Positions 1-5,183 of a stretch of 5,551 nucleotides of DNA are shown piece by piece. Below the pieces are notes generated by a model. The model searched no databases. It was not told the origin of the DNA and saw nothing but the letters and a program-made list of their open reading frames with translations. Position 1 is the first letter of the stretch. Each line of letters starts with the position of its first letter. This DNA comes from an uncultured Eubacteriales bacterium (GTDB lineage: Bacteria; Bacillota; Clostridia; Oscillospirales; Acutalibacteraceae): contig CAKTTT010000156.1 in the NCBI GenBank assembly GCA_934615635.1, forward strand, positions 1 to 5,551. Reading direction: 5' to 3'. The position numbers and the translations under genes were made by a program.

Positions 1-901
1 GTTTATCGAATTCGGCGAGGATAAGGCCATGATGCTGAACAACGCCGACTGGCTTCTGAAGCTCAACTATGTCGAGCTGCTCCGGGATGTGGGGGCTTGC
101 TTTTCGGTGAACAATATGCTTCGGGCGGAGTGCTACAAGCAGCGCATGGAAAAGGGCCTTTCCTTCCTGGAATTCAACTATATGATCATGCAGTCCTATG
201 ATTTTTACCATATGTTCAAGCATTACGGATGCAATATGCAGTGCGGCGGCAATGACCAATGGTCCAACATGCTGGGGGGCACCGAGCTGATCCGCAAAAA
301 GCTTGGGAAGGACGCCCATTGCCTGACCATCACCCTTCTGACCGATTCCCAGGGCAACAAGATGGGTAAGACCGCCGGCAACGCCGTCTGGCTGGATCCG
401 CAGAAAACCAGCCCCTACGAGTTTTTCCAGTACTGGCGGAATGTCGACGACGCCGACGTGGTAAAATGCCTGAAGATGCTGACCTTTATCCCGGTGGAGG
501 AGATCGACGCCATGGCCGCGGAGATGAACATCAACCGCATGAAGGAGCGGCTGGCCCATGAGCTGACCTCCCTGGTTCACGGCGCGGCCGAGGCGGATAA
601 GGCGCTGGAGGCGGCCCGTGCGCTCTTTGCCGGCGGCGCGGCCAGCGAGCATATGCCCTCCACCTCGCTGGCGGCGGACGCGCTGGCCGGCGGAGGGATC
701 GGCATCATCGATCTGCTGACCATCACCGGGTTGGCAGCATCCCGGGGGGAGGCCCGCCGGCTGGTGCAGCAGGGCGGCGTCGCCGTGGATGACGAAAAAA
801 TCACCGACTTCGCCGCCGCCATCCCCGCCGCGGCGTTTGAAAAGGGCTATGTGGTCATCCGGAAAGGCAAAAAGGTTTTCCACAAGGCCGTCCGGTCCTG
901 A
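1..901 (+). CDS. tyrS: Tyrosyl-tRNA synthetase, 3' part (5' end outside window)
   Basis: This is a cytoplasmic class I aminoacyl-tRNA synthetase that charges tRNA-Tyr with tyrosine using ATP. The frame is open from base 2, upstream of the first ATG at 29 (FIEFGEDKAMMLNNADWL), so the gene enters from the left. About 299 residues are visible; the family usually has 400-420, so roughly the first 100, including the HIGH motif, are missing. Visible parts are the tyrosine-binding helix (YMIMQSYDFY, about 176-205), the GGNDQW segment near 245-262, and the KMSKS-equivalent loop as KMGKT at 359-373, followed by AGNAVWLD. A C-terminal S4 RNA-binding domain lies at about 701-889 (GIIDLLTITG, SRGEARRLVQQGGV, GYVVIRKGKK). 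The stop is TGA at 899-901, followed by a stem-loop. KMGKT is a normal variant (KFGKT occurs in well-studied bacterial TyrS), so the enzyme looks intact. Family recognition is very secure. Confidence 0.97.
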   Translation, partial: FIEFGEDKAMMLNNADWLLKLNYVELLRDVGACFSVNNMLRAECYKQRMEKGLSFLEFNYMIMQSYDFYHMFKHYGCNMQCGGNDQWSNMLGGTELIRKKLGKDAHCLTITLLTDSQGNKMGKTAGNAVWLDPQKTSPYEFFQYWRNVDDADVVKCLKMLTFIPVEEIDAMAAEMNINRMKERLAHELTSLVHGAAEADKALEAARALFAGGAASEHMPSTSLAADALAGGGIGIIDLLTITGLAASRGEARRLVQQGGVAVDDEKITDFAAAIPAAAFEKGYVVIRKGKKVFHKAVRS

Positions 902-912
902 ACGATGCGGAA

Positions 913-949
913 AAGCCATCCCCCGGGCGCTACGTCCGGGGGATGGCTT
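913..949 (+). terminator. Stem-loop terminator after tyrS, weak T tract
   Basis: A perfect 14-bp inverted repeat (913-926 with 936-949, AAGCCATCCCCCGG and its complement) begins 12 bp after the tyrS stop. The inner bases 927-929 can also pair with 933-935, giving up to 17 pairs around a CTA loop. The downstream T tract on the + strand is poor (GCATCTTTCC). On the - strand the stem is followed directly by TTTT, so it could also stop antisense transcription. The very stable GC-rich stem makes a terminator or 3'-end-protecting role likely; efficiency cannot be judged. Confidence 0.8.
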
Positions 950-976
950 GCATCTTTCCGCGGTATACGCTATAAT
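948..976 (+). promoter_or_regulatory. Sigma-A type promoter for the glycosyltransferase gene
   Basis: A perfect -10 box TATAAT lies at 971-976 with TTGCAT at 948-953, separated by exactly 17 bp. Transcription would start near 983, giving a leader of about 20 nt before the ATG at 1003. The first two bases of the -35 box are the last two bases of the tyrS stem-loop, so the two signals overlap. No operator-like repeat is visible in the spacer. Confidence 0.8.
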
Positions 977-1002
977 CAGGGCACATTGAAGAGAGAAAGG
1001 AT

Positions 1003-2082
1003 ATGGAGCCTACGATGGAGCCGGTTATCAGCGTGGTGATCCCCGCCTACAACGCCGCGGGATGCATCGGAGAAACGCTGGATAATATTTTGAGCCAGAC
1101 CATGCGGGAGCTGGAGGTTATTGTGGTGGACGACGGCTCCACCGACGGCACCGGCGCGCTGCTGGAGGAATATCGGCGGCGGGATCCCCGGGTACGGGTG
1201 CTGACGGTGGAGAACGGCGGCCCCGCGGCGGCCCGCAACCAAGGAATCCCTCTGGCCCGGGGCCGGTATCTTCTTTTTGTGGACAGCGACGACAGGCTGG
1301 AGCCGGATGCACTGGCCATCCTGCGGGAGCAGACGGAGCGGGATCAGCCGGATATGCTGATTTTCGGCTTCTATATCCGCAACATCGCCAGGGGCAATAC
1401 CTTTTCCTATTTTTACCCGGACACGGCCCTGCGTTCTACGGAAGAGATCCGGGAGCATTTTCCGGGGATGTACCGGCACAATGTTCTCAACCAGGTGTGG
1501 AACAAGCTGTACGCCACCGCCTTTATCCGGGAGAACGGGCTGACCTTTCCGGATTATCATTATGGGGAGGACAGGCTGTTTGTGCTGGACAGCCTGAAGG
1601 CGGCGACCCGTGTGACGGTGACGGGGCGATGCCTTTATGATTATTATATCCGGCCGGGAGAGAGCCTGGTGACCCGCTTTTATGACAAAAAGTTCGAGGT
1701 CTGCTGCCTGATCGACGAGAAAATCCGGGCTTTTGTGGCCGCTTCCCATGAGGAGGCCGCCACCTTCCGGTATATGTATCTCAAAAGCGTGGTTTCCTGT
1801 ATCGTGAATTTTTACGGCCCCTCTTGCCCCTACTCCTTCGGGGAGAAGCGGCGGCAGGTGTCGGCCATGCTGCATCACCCCCAGGTGCGGGAGCAGGTGC
1901 GGTTTTCCGCTAAGAATGGGCTGGCGGGGAATCTGCTGTGCCTGCTGATCCGCACCCGGCTGGCGCTGCCCAATATGGCGGCGGCCTGGCTCATCGCCAA
2001 GGCCAGCCGGCTGCTGCCCACCCTGTTTATCCGGGTGAAGCATCCAGACGCCGTGGAGGGAACGGAAAACGGCGAGGCGTGA
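1003..2082 (+). CDS. Family 2 glycosyltransferase (GT-A fold), EpsJ/CpsJ-like
   Basis: This protein transfers a sugar from a nucleotide-sugar donor to an unknown acceptor, probably a cell-surface glycan, lipid or teichoic-type polymer at the inner membrane face. The 359 residues start with the GT-A Rossmann-like half: ISVVIPAYNAAG (9-20), VVDDGSTDGT (41-50, donor binding), NGGPAAARN (71-79) and the metal-binding DSDD (94-97). NQVWNKLY (163-170) and GED (188-190), the likely position of the catalytic base, follow, then LYDYYIRPGES (211-221). The C-terminal 120 residues are less conserved, with a mildly hydrophobic, basic stretch at about 305-350 that may touch the membrane; there is no clear transmembrane helix or signal peptide. 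Length is typical of short GT2 enzymes. The start at 1003 follows GAGAGAAAGG (991-1000); an in-frame ATG at 1015 is an alternative. It has its own promoter and terminator and no glycan genes beside it. The family call is secure; the sugar and acceptor are unknown. Confidence 0.93.
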   Translation: MEPTMEPVISVVIPAYNAAGCIGETLDNILSQTMRELEVIVVDDGSTDGTGALLEEYRRRDPRVRVLTVENGGPAAARNQGIPLARGRYLLFVDSDDRLEPDALAILREQTERDQPDMLIFGFYIRNIARGNTFSYFYPDTALRSTEEIREHFPGMYRHNVLNQVWNKLYATAFIRENGLTFPDYHYGEDRLFVLDSLKAATRVTVTGRCLYDYYIRPGESLVTRFYDKKFEVCCLIDEKIRAFVAASHEEAATFRYMYLKSVVSCIVNFYGPSCPYSFGEKRRQVSAMLHHPQVREQVRFSAKNGLAGNLLCLLIRTRLALPNMAAAWLIAKASRLLPTLFIRVKHPDAVEGTENGEA

Positions 2083-2192
2083 AACGGAGCGTAGGCGGAC
2101 AGCCGGAAAATACCGGAGGTTCCTTTGATGCAATAGCTGTGGCCGCCGCCGTGAACCTGTCTCCAGGGGCGGCGGACAGGATCGCTTGCGTG
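2083..2192 (+). other. 3' untranslated stretch with short inverted repeats
   Basis: No gene is seen between the glycosyltransferase stop and its terminator. Small inverted repeats are present: CCTGTC (2156-2161) with GACAGG (2175-2180), and CCGCCGCC (2143-2150) with GGCGGCGG (2168-2175). The two overlap at 2175 and lie so that only one could fully form. A GGAGG (2115-2119) stands 8 bp before an ATG (2128) that hits a TAG after one more codon, so it does not encode a protein. Confidence 0.4.
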
Positions 2193-2218
2193 TCCGCTCC
2201 CCACGGGAGCGGATTTTT
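2193..2218 (+). terminator. Intrinsic terminator of the glycosyltransferase unit
   Basis: A perfect 9-bp stem, TCCGCTCCC (2193-2201) with GGGAGCGGA (2205-2213), closes a CAC loop and is followed directly by TTTTT (2214-2218). This is a textbook Rho-independent terminator 110 bp after the glycosyltransferase stop. It separates that gene from the esterase operon. Confidence 0.9.
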
Positions 2219-2371
2219 GCATCCTATAATAAGGGGGGCGTGAGTCTGCCCTGCGCCGGCTTTGGCGGAGTCATGCCGCGCCGATCTCGTCCGCTCGTTA
2301 TCTCACGTCTTACGACGGGGCGCTTGGTCGCGATTGGGATAAAAATAAAGCGGGCGGCGGCCGGTTGTTCC
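2219..2371. other. Intergenic stretch with no assigned feature
   Basis: About 150 bp between the terminator and the next promoter carry no supported gene or RNA. A TATAAT at 2225-2230 has no -35 match at usual spacing. A GGGGGGC before a GTG at 2240 opens an 84-codon frame, but its composition (many Arg, Ala and Gly) and overlap with the repeats speak against a protein. An A-rich patch (2338-2349, ATAAAAATAAAG) stands out from the GC-rich surroundings. Confidence 0.4.
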
Positions 2372-2400
2372 TTGCGTATATCGGCGCGAGGGGGTATAAT
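2372..2400 (+). promoter_or_regulatory. Sigma-A type promoter for the esterase-acyltransferase operon
   Basis: TTGCGT (2372-2377) and a perfect TATAAT (2395-2400) are separated by 17 bp, the same architecture as the promoter at 948-976. Transcription would start at about 2406-2408, which is the first base of tandem repeat copy 1. The transcript would then have a leader of about 275 nt before the ATG at 2682. No other good promoter is seen before the operon. Confidence 0.75.
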
Positions 2401-2450
2401 AGACACAGCCAGAAGTACCAGGGAGACAAGAACAGGGGCGGCTGTGTCCT

Positions 2451-2473
2451 GGCGTTTGCCGGGAGCAAACGCC
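2451..2473 (+). other. Perfect hairpin in repeat copy 1
   Basis: GGCGTTTGC (2451-2459) pairs with GCAAACGCC (2465-2473) across a CGGGA loop. The following bases are CCCATAGG, not T-rich. A competing pairing, CCAGG (2418-2422) with CCTGG (2448-2452), would use the first two bases of this stem, so the two folds partly exclude each other. Confidence 0.8.
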
Positions 2474-2540
2474 CCCATAGGCGGCGCATAAGAGACCGCC
2501 AGAAGTGCCAGGGAGACAAGAACAGGGGCGGCTGTGTCCT

Positions 2541-2563
2541 GGCGTTTGCCGGGAGCAAACGCC
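2541..2563 (+). other. Perfect hairpin in repeat copy 2
   Basis: This is the same stem-loop as in copy 1: GGCGTTTGC (2541-2549) with GCAAACGCC (2555-2563) and loop CGGGA. In this copy the competing upstream pairing is one base pair longer, GCCAGG (2507-2512) with CCTGGC (2538-2543), because A2417 of copy 1 is G2507 here. Confidence 0.8.
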
Positions 2564-2586
2564 CTCATGGCGGCGCATAGAAGACC

Positions 2587-2631
2587 GCTAAAACCGCCAG
2601 GAGAACAAAGATGGGCGGCGGTGTCCGACAG
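2587..2631 (+). repeat. Decayed, partial third repeat copy
   Basis: Starting exactly where copy 2 ends, the sequence can be aligned to the first half of the repeat with about two thirds identity and one gap. The best shared blocks are GCCAGG, ACAA and GCGGCNGTGTCC. The second half, including the GGCGTTTGC hairpin, is missing. It can still form CCGCC (2594-2598) with GGCGG (2614-2618). It may be an older, diverged unit or a truncated end of the array; the alignment is by eye. Confidence 0.5.
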
Positions 2632-2661
2632 GCCGATTAGGAAAAACATCGTAACCCGAAC

Positions 2662-2671
2662 AGGGGAAAGG
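2662..2671 (+). promoter_or_regulatory. Ribosome binding site of the esterase gene
   Basis: AGGGGAAAGG ends 10 bp before the ATG at 2682. It supports this start over the next in-frame ATG at 2718, which has only GCGGAACC before it. Confidence 0.6.
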
Positions 2672-2681
2672 CGGCGAAACC

Positions 2682-3806
2682 ATGCCCAGCTTCAAAAGCA
2701 AGCTCCTCAGCGGAACCATGAAAAGCGTCAAGCCCATCATCACCGGGCTGCGGATCTCTGAGCAGCGAAAGGGCATGAATCTGCTGCAGTATATCCACCC
2801 CAAGCCCAAGGATGTGCGGATCAAGGAGGCGGAGGACTGTCCGCTGCCGGGGAAGTGGGCGATTCCGCAGAATCGGACGCCGGGTAAAGCGGTGCTGTAT
2901 ACCCACGGCGGCGCTTATGTGTACGGGTCCCCTTCCACACATGAGGTGATCATCAGCCGGCTGGCGGAAAAAAGCGGCGTGGCGGTGTTCGCCTACGACT
3001 ACCGTCTGGCCCCCGAGCACCCCTTCCCCGCCGCCCTGGAGGATGCGGTCACGGCCTTCGATTATCTGCTGCAGCAGGGGTTCGGTCCCCGGGACATCGT
3101 GCTGTGCGGGGATTCGGCGGGCGGCGGCCTGACGCTGGCGCTGGCCCTGCTGCTGCGGGACCGGGGCCGGGAGCTGCCCGCCGCCTTGGCGGTGATCTCC
3201 CCCTGGACGGATCTCACCGAATCGGGGGATTCCCATTATCGCAACGCGGCGTTGGATCCGCTGATTTCCAGCGAGGAGCTGCGGGAGGACGCGCTGCTCT
3301 ACGCGGGGAAAGAGGAGCTGCGCAATCCCTATATCTCCCCCCTTTACGGGGATTACACCGGCTTTCCGCCGGTGCTGATCCATGTGGGCACCAATGAGGT
3401 GCTGCTGGATGATTCCCGAAATCTGGCGCTGGAGATGGATAAGCAGGGCGTAGATGTGGATATCGATATTTATGAGGGCATGTGGCACGTGTGGCATATG
3501 TACGACGTGCCGGAGGCCCGCGCCGCCATCAACAAAATGGTGTGGTTCCTTCAGACGGCGCTGGAGCTGGACGGCATGAAGAAGCGCACCGTGCGGCCGG
3601 GGGCGCGGTACCGCCATTTCAAGGGCAAGGATTACCGTGTGCTCTACGTGGCGCGGCACAGCGAAACCTTGGAGGAAATGGTGGTTTATCAGCAGCTTTA
3701 CGGGGATCAGGGCATCTGGGTTCGGCCGCTGGAGATGTTCCTGGAAACGGTGGAGCACGGCGGCAGGCTGGTGTACCGCTTCGCGGAGCTGGAGGAGGAT
3801 ACGTGA
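2682..3806 (+). CDS. Alpha/beta-hydrolase esterase (HSL/acetyl-esterase family) fused to a DUF1653 domain
   Basis: The first 300 of 374 residues form a hormone-sensitive-lipase type esterase, expected to hydrolyse short acyl esters in the cytoplasm. Visible are HGGA (75-78, oxyanion hole, usually HGGG), YDYRLAPEHPFPAALED (105-121), GDSAGGG with nucleophile Ser145 (143-149), SPWTDL (173-178), the acid segment VGTNEVLLDD (235-244), where Glu239 sits at the usual Asp position, and His269 in EGMWHVW. No signal peptide is seen. Residues 306-367 match DUF1653: YRHFKGKDYRV, ARHSETLEEMVVYQQLYG, WVRPLEMF and a final YRF. This small domain is normally a free-standing protein of unknown function, so the fusion is unusual. 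The frame is continuous; the ATG at 3577, close to the join, could be a remnant or internal start. It is the first gene of the operon, with the acyltransferase 54 bp downstream. The esterase call is secure; the physiological ester is unknown. Confidence 0.92.
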   Translation: MPSFKSKLLSGTMKSVKPIITGLRISEQRKGMNLLQYIHPKPKDVRIKEAEDCPLPGKWAIPQNRTPGKAVLYTHGGAYVYGSPSTHEVIISRLAEKSGVAVFAYDYRLAPEHPFPAALEDAVTAFDYLLQQGFGPRDIVLCGDSAGGGLTLALALLLRDRGRELPAALAVISPWTDLTESGDSHYRNAALDPLISSEELREDALLYAGKEELRNPYISPLYGDYTGFPPVLIHVGTNEVLLDDSRNLALEMDKQGVDVDIDIYEGMWHVWHMYDVPEARAAINKMVWFLQTALELDGMKKRTVRPGARYRHFKGKDYRVLYVARHSETLEEMVVYQQLYGDQGIWVRPLEMFLETVEHGGRLVYRFAELEEDT

Positions 3807-3843
3807 GGCCGCGACGGATCCGCTCACGGTAAAAAGGGTATGC

Positions 3844-3850
3844 GGAAGGG
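3844..3850 (+). promoter_or_regulatory. Ribosome binding site of the acyltransferase gene
   Basis: GGAAGGG ends 10 bp before the ATG at 3861. A second purine run, GAAGGG (3853-3858), is only 2 bp from the ATG and is probably too close to act. The esterase-acyltransferase gap shows no terminator; its only symmetry is a short CGGATCCG palindrome. Confidence 0.5.
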
Positions 3851-3860
3851 CTGAAGGGAT

Positions 3861-5138
3861 ATGGAAGCCAAGAGAAAAAGTTGGATGCCGTTGGACAATT
3901 CGGCCAAGATTTATCCGGCGGTGATGTCCCGGGATTGGGCGGCGGTGTTTCGTGTCAGCGTCACCCTGCGGGAGCCCATACGGCCGGATGTCCTCCAGCA
4001 GGCGCTGGAGGACACGGTGGAGCGCATCCCCAGCTTCAGCCTTTCCCTCCATCGGGGCGCCTTCTGGTACTACCTGGATACCAATGAGCATCCGCCTCAT
4101 GTGGAAGAGGATGTGAAGAACCCCTGCAAGAAGATCGACAAGCGGGAGAACGACGGCTACTGTTTCCGGGTACGGTATTACCGGTGCCGGATAGCGGTGG
4201 AGCTGTTCCACTCTTTGGCGGACGGCACCGGCGCCATGATTTTCCTCAAAACCCTAGCGGGGAGGTATCTGCAGCTTCTCGGCCTGCCGGTGGAGGCGGG
4301 AGAGGGGATGCTGGACTGCGTCGCATCTCCTAAGGAGGCGGAGATGGAGGACAGCCACCTGAAATACGCCCGGTTCCGGCATATCGAAAGCCGCCGGGAG
4401 GCCAAGGCCTACCATCCCAGGATGACCCGGGAGCCGGTGCCCACCCTGCACATCATCACCGCGACCATGCCGGTGGAGCAGGTGCATGAACGGTCCAAGG
4501 CCCTGGGGGTCACCATCAACGAGTATCTGGCGGGAGGGTTGTGCTACGCCTTTTATCTCCGGCAGCGGGAGGAGCATAACCGCCGGCAGTATCCGGTGAA
4601 GATCAGCGTCCCCATCAACATGCGGTCCTTTTACCCCTCCGAGACGGTGCGGAATTTTTCCCTTTTCGTCAATCCCGGCATCGATCCGGATTACGGGGAC
4701 TATACCTTTGAGGAGATCGTCCAGCATGTCCATCATTTCATGCGGCTGCGCCTCAATGAGAAGTATCTCAACGCGGTGCTTTCCGCCAATGTGGGCAACG
4801 AGACCAACACCGCCATGCGGGCGGTTCCCCTCTTCCTCAAAAATTTCGCGATGAGCCTGGCGTATCGCCTGTATGGGGAGAGCCGCTACAGCATCGGTTT
4901 TTCCAACCTGGGGGTGATGAAGGTGCCGGAAAGTATGCGGCCCTATGTAGAGCGGTTCGATTTCATGATGGGACCGCCCCGATACAACGGCCACGGAGCC
5001 ACCGCCGTCAGCTATGACGGCAAGCTGTATTTCACCATGATCCGGGTGGTGGAGGAAACGGATGTGGAGCGGCTGTTCTTCACCGAGTTGGTGAAGCGGG
5101 GCGTCCATGTGAAGCTGGAGAGCAACGACGACGGATGA
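3861..5138 (+). CDS. Condensation-superfamily acyltransferase ('alcohol acetyltransferase'-like)
   Basis: This is a 425-residue enzyme resembling CoA-dependent acyltransferases of the condensation, PapA and alcohol-acetyltransferase superfamily, which move an acyl group from a thioester to an alcohol or amine. The key motif is FHSLADG (116-122), an HxxxDG with His117 as the expected catalytic base and Asp121 structural; the first His of the common HHxxxDG form is Phe. The N-terminal part (about 8-60, MPLDNSAKIYP, LREPIRPDVLQQALEDTVERIPSFSLSL) fits the first half-domain. The C-terminal half has VTINEYLAGGLCYA (217-230), VKISVPINMRSFYP (246-259), IGFSNLGVMKVP (345-356) and MMGPPRYNGHGATAVSYDGKLYFTMI (369-394), the last resembling the closing strand region of these enzymes. 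There is no signal peptide or transmembrane helix. It lies between an esterase and a zinc-ribbon membrane protein, so its product is probably a small ester or acylated lipid. There are no NRPS carrier-protein domains, so it is not a peptide-synthetase module. The superfamily call is good; substrates are unknown. Confidence 0.8.
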   Translation: MEAKRKSWMPLDNSAKIYPAVMSRDWAAVFRVSVTLREPIRPDVLQQALEDTVERIPSFSLSLHRGAFWYYLDTNEHPPHVEEDVKNPCKKIDKRENDGYCFRVRYYRCRIAVELFHSLADGTGAMIFLKTLAGRYLQLLGLPVEAGEGMLDCVASPKEAEMEDSHLKYARFRHIESRREAKAYHPRMTREPVPTLHIITATMPVEQVHERSKALGVTINEYLAGGLCYAFYLRQREEHNRRQYPVKISVPINMRSFYPSETVRNFSLFVNPGIDPDYGDYTFEEIVQHVHHFMRLRLNEKYLNAVLSANVGNETNTAMRAVPLFLKNFAMSLAYRLYGESRYSIGFSNLGVMKVPESMRPYVERFDFMMGPPRYNGHGATAVSYDGKLYFTMIRVVEETDVERLFFTELVKRGVHVKLESNDDG

Positions 5139-5171
5139 AACCCCGCGGGAAGGAGCCCGGCGGGTTCGGAT

Positions 5172-5176
5172 GGAGG
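5172..5176 (+). promoter_or_regulatory. Ribosome binding site deciding the start of the zinc-ribbon gene
   Basis: GGAGG ends 7 bp before the ATG at 5184, which is ideal spacing. Two other ATGs are near: 5170 overlaps the site and is in another frame, and 5178 is in frame but only 1 bp after it. The ATG at 5184 is therefore preferred. Confidence 0.8.
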
Positions 5177-5183
5177 AATGGCT

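Larger units (their letters stand above)
2408..2586 (+). repeat. Two tandem 90/89-bp hairpin-bearing repeats
   Basis: Copy 1 (2408-2497) and copy 2 (2498-2586) are adjacent and nearly identical. I count four substitutions (2417/2507, 2475/2565 and a two-base AG/GA swap at 2491-2492) and one deleted base (A2479). An unbroken identical run of 57 bp links 2418-2474 to 2508-2564. Each copy holds a perfect 9-bp hairpin, GGCGTTTGC-CGGGA-GCAAACGCC (2451-2473 and 2541-2563), without a T tract after it, so these are not intrinsic terminators. A second, shorter stem near the end of each copy (GGCGG with CCGCC or CCGCT, 11-nt loop) is also shared. The repeats begin where the promoter at 2372-2400 would start transcription and lie in the 5' leader of the operon. 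They match no riboswitch family I know. Confidence 0.93.

Noticed and set aside
359..373. KMGKT in place of KMSKS in TyrS as a possible unusual active site.
   Set aside because: Bacterial TyrS proteins commonly vary here (for example KFGKT) and remain active; the surrounding motifs are intact.
976..2133. Long - strand open frame opposite the glycosyltransferase, and similar frames at 2637-4211 and 4254-5507.
   Set aside because: These are shadows of GC-rich coding sequence. They lack ribosome binding sites and recognisable domains, while the + strand genes have clear family motifs.
2225..2230. A perfect TATAAT just after the glycosyltransferase terminator.
   Set aside because: No -35 match at 16-18 bp; the nearest TTGCGT (2186-2191) is 33 bp away with the terminator hairpin between.
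2240..2491. A GTG-started frame preceded by GGGGGGC, running into repeat copy 1.
   Set aside because: The Arg/Ala/Gly-rich composition is typical of random GC-rich frames, it overlaps the promoter and repeat, and it has no recognisable domain.
2365..2580. A 71-codon + strand frame across the repeats with a repeated QGDKNRGGCVLAFAGSKRPH segment.
   Set aside because: It starts at a TTG inside the promoter region, has no ribosome binding site, and the repeated peptide simply reflects the DNA repeat.
2408..2631. Tandem repeats as a CRISPR array.
   Set aside because: The units are 90 bp, directly adjacent and have no variable spacers between short conserved repeats; no cas gene is present.
2224..2649. 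A 141-codon frame on the - strand through the repeats, giving a protein with two 30-residue repeats.
   Set aside because: The 90-bp repeat length keeps the frame open automatically. There is no Shine-Dalgarno before its ATG (complement of 2647-2649), the strand opposes every real gene, and the + strand shows a promoter and RNA-type hairpins here. A small repeat protein is not formally excluded.
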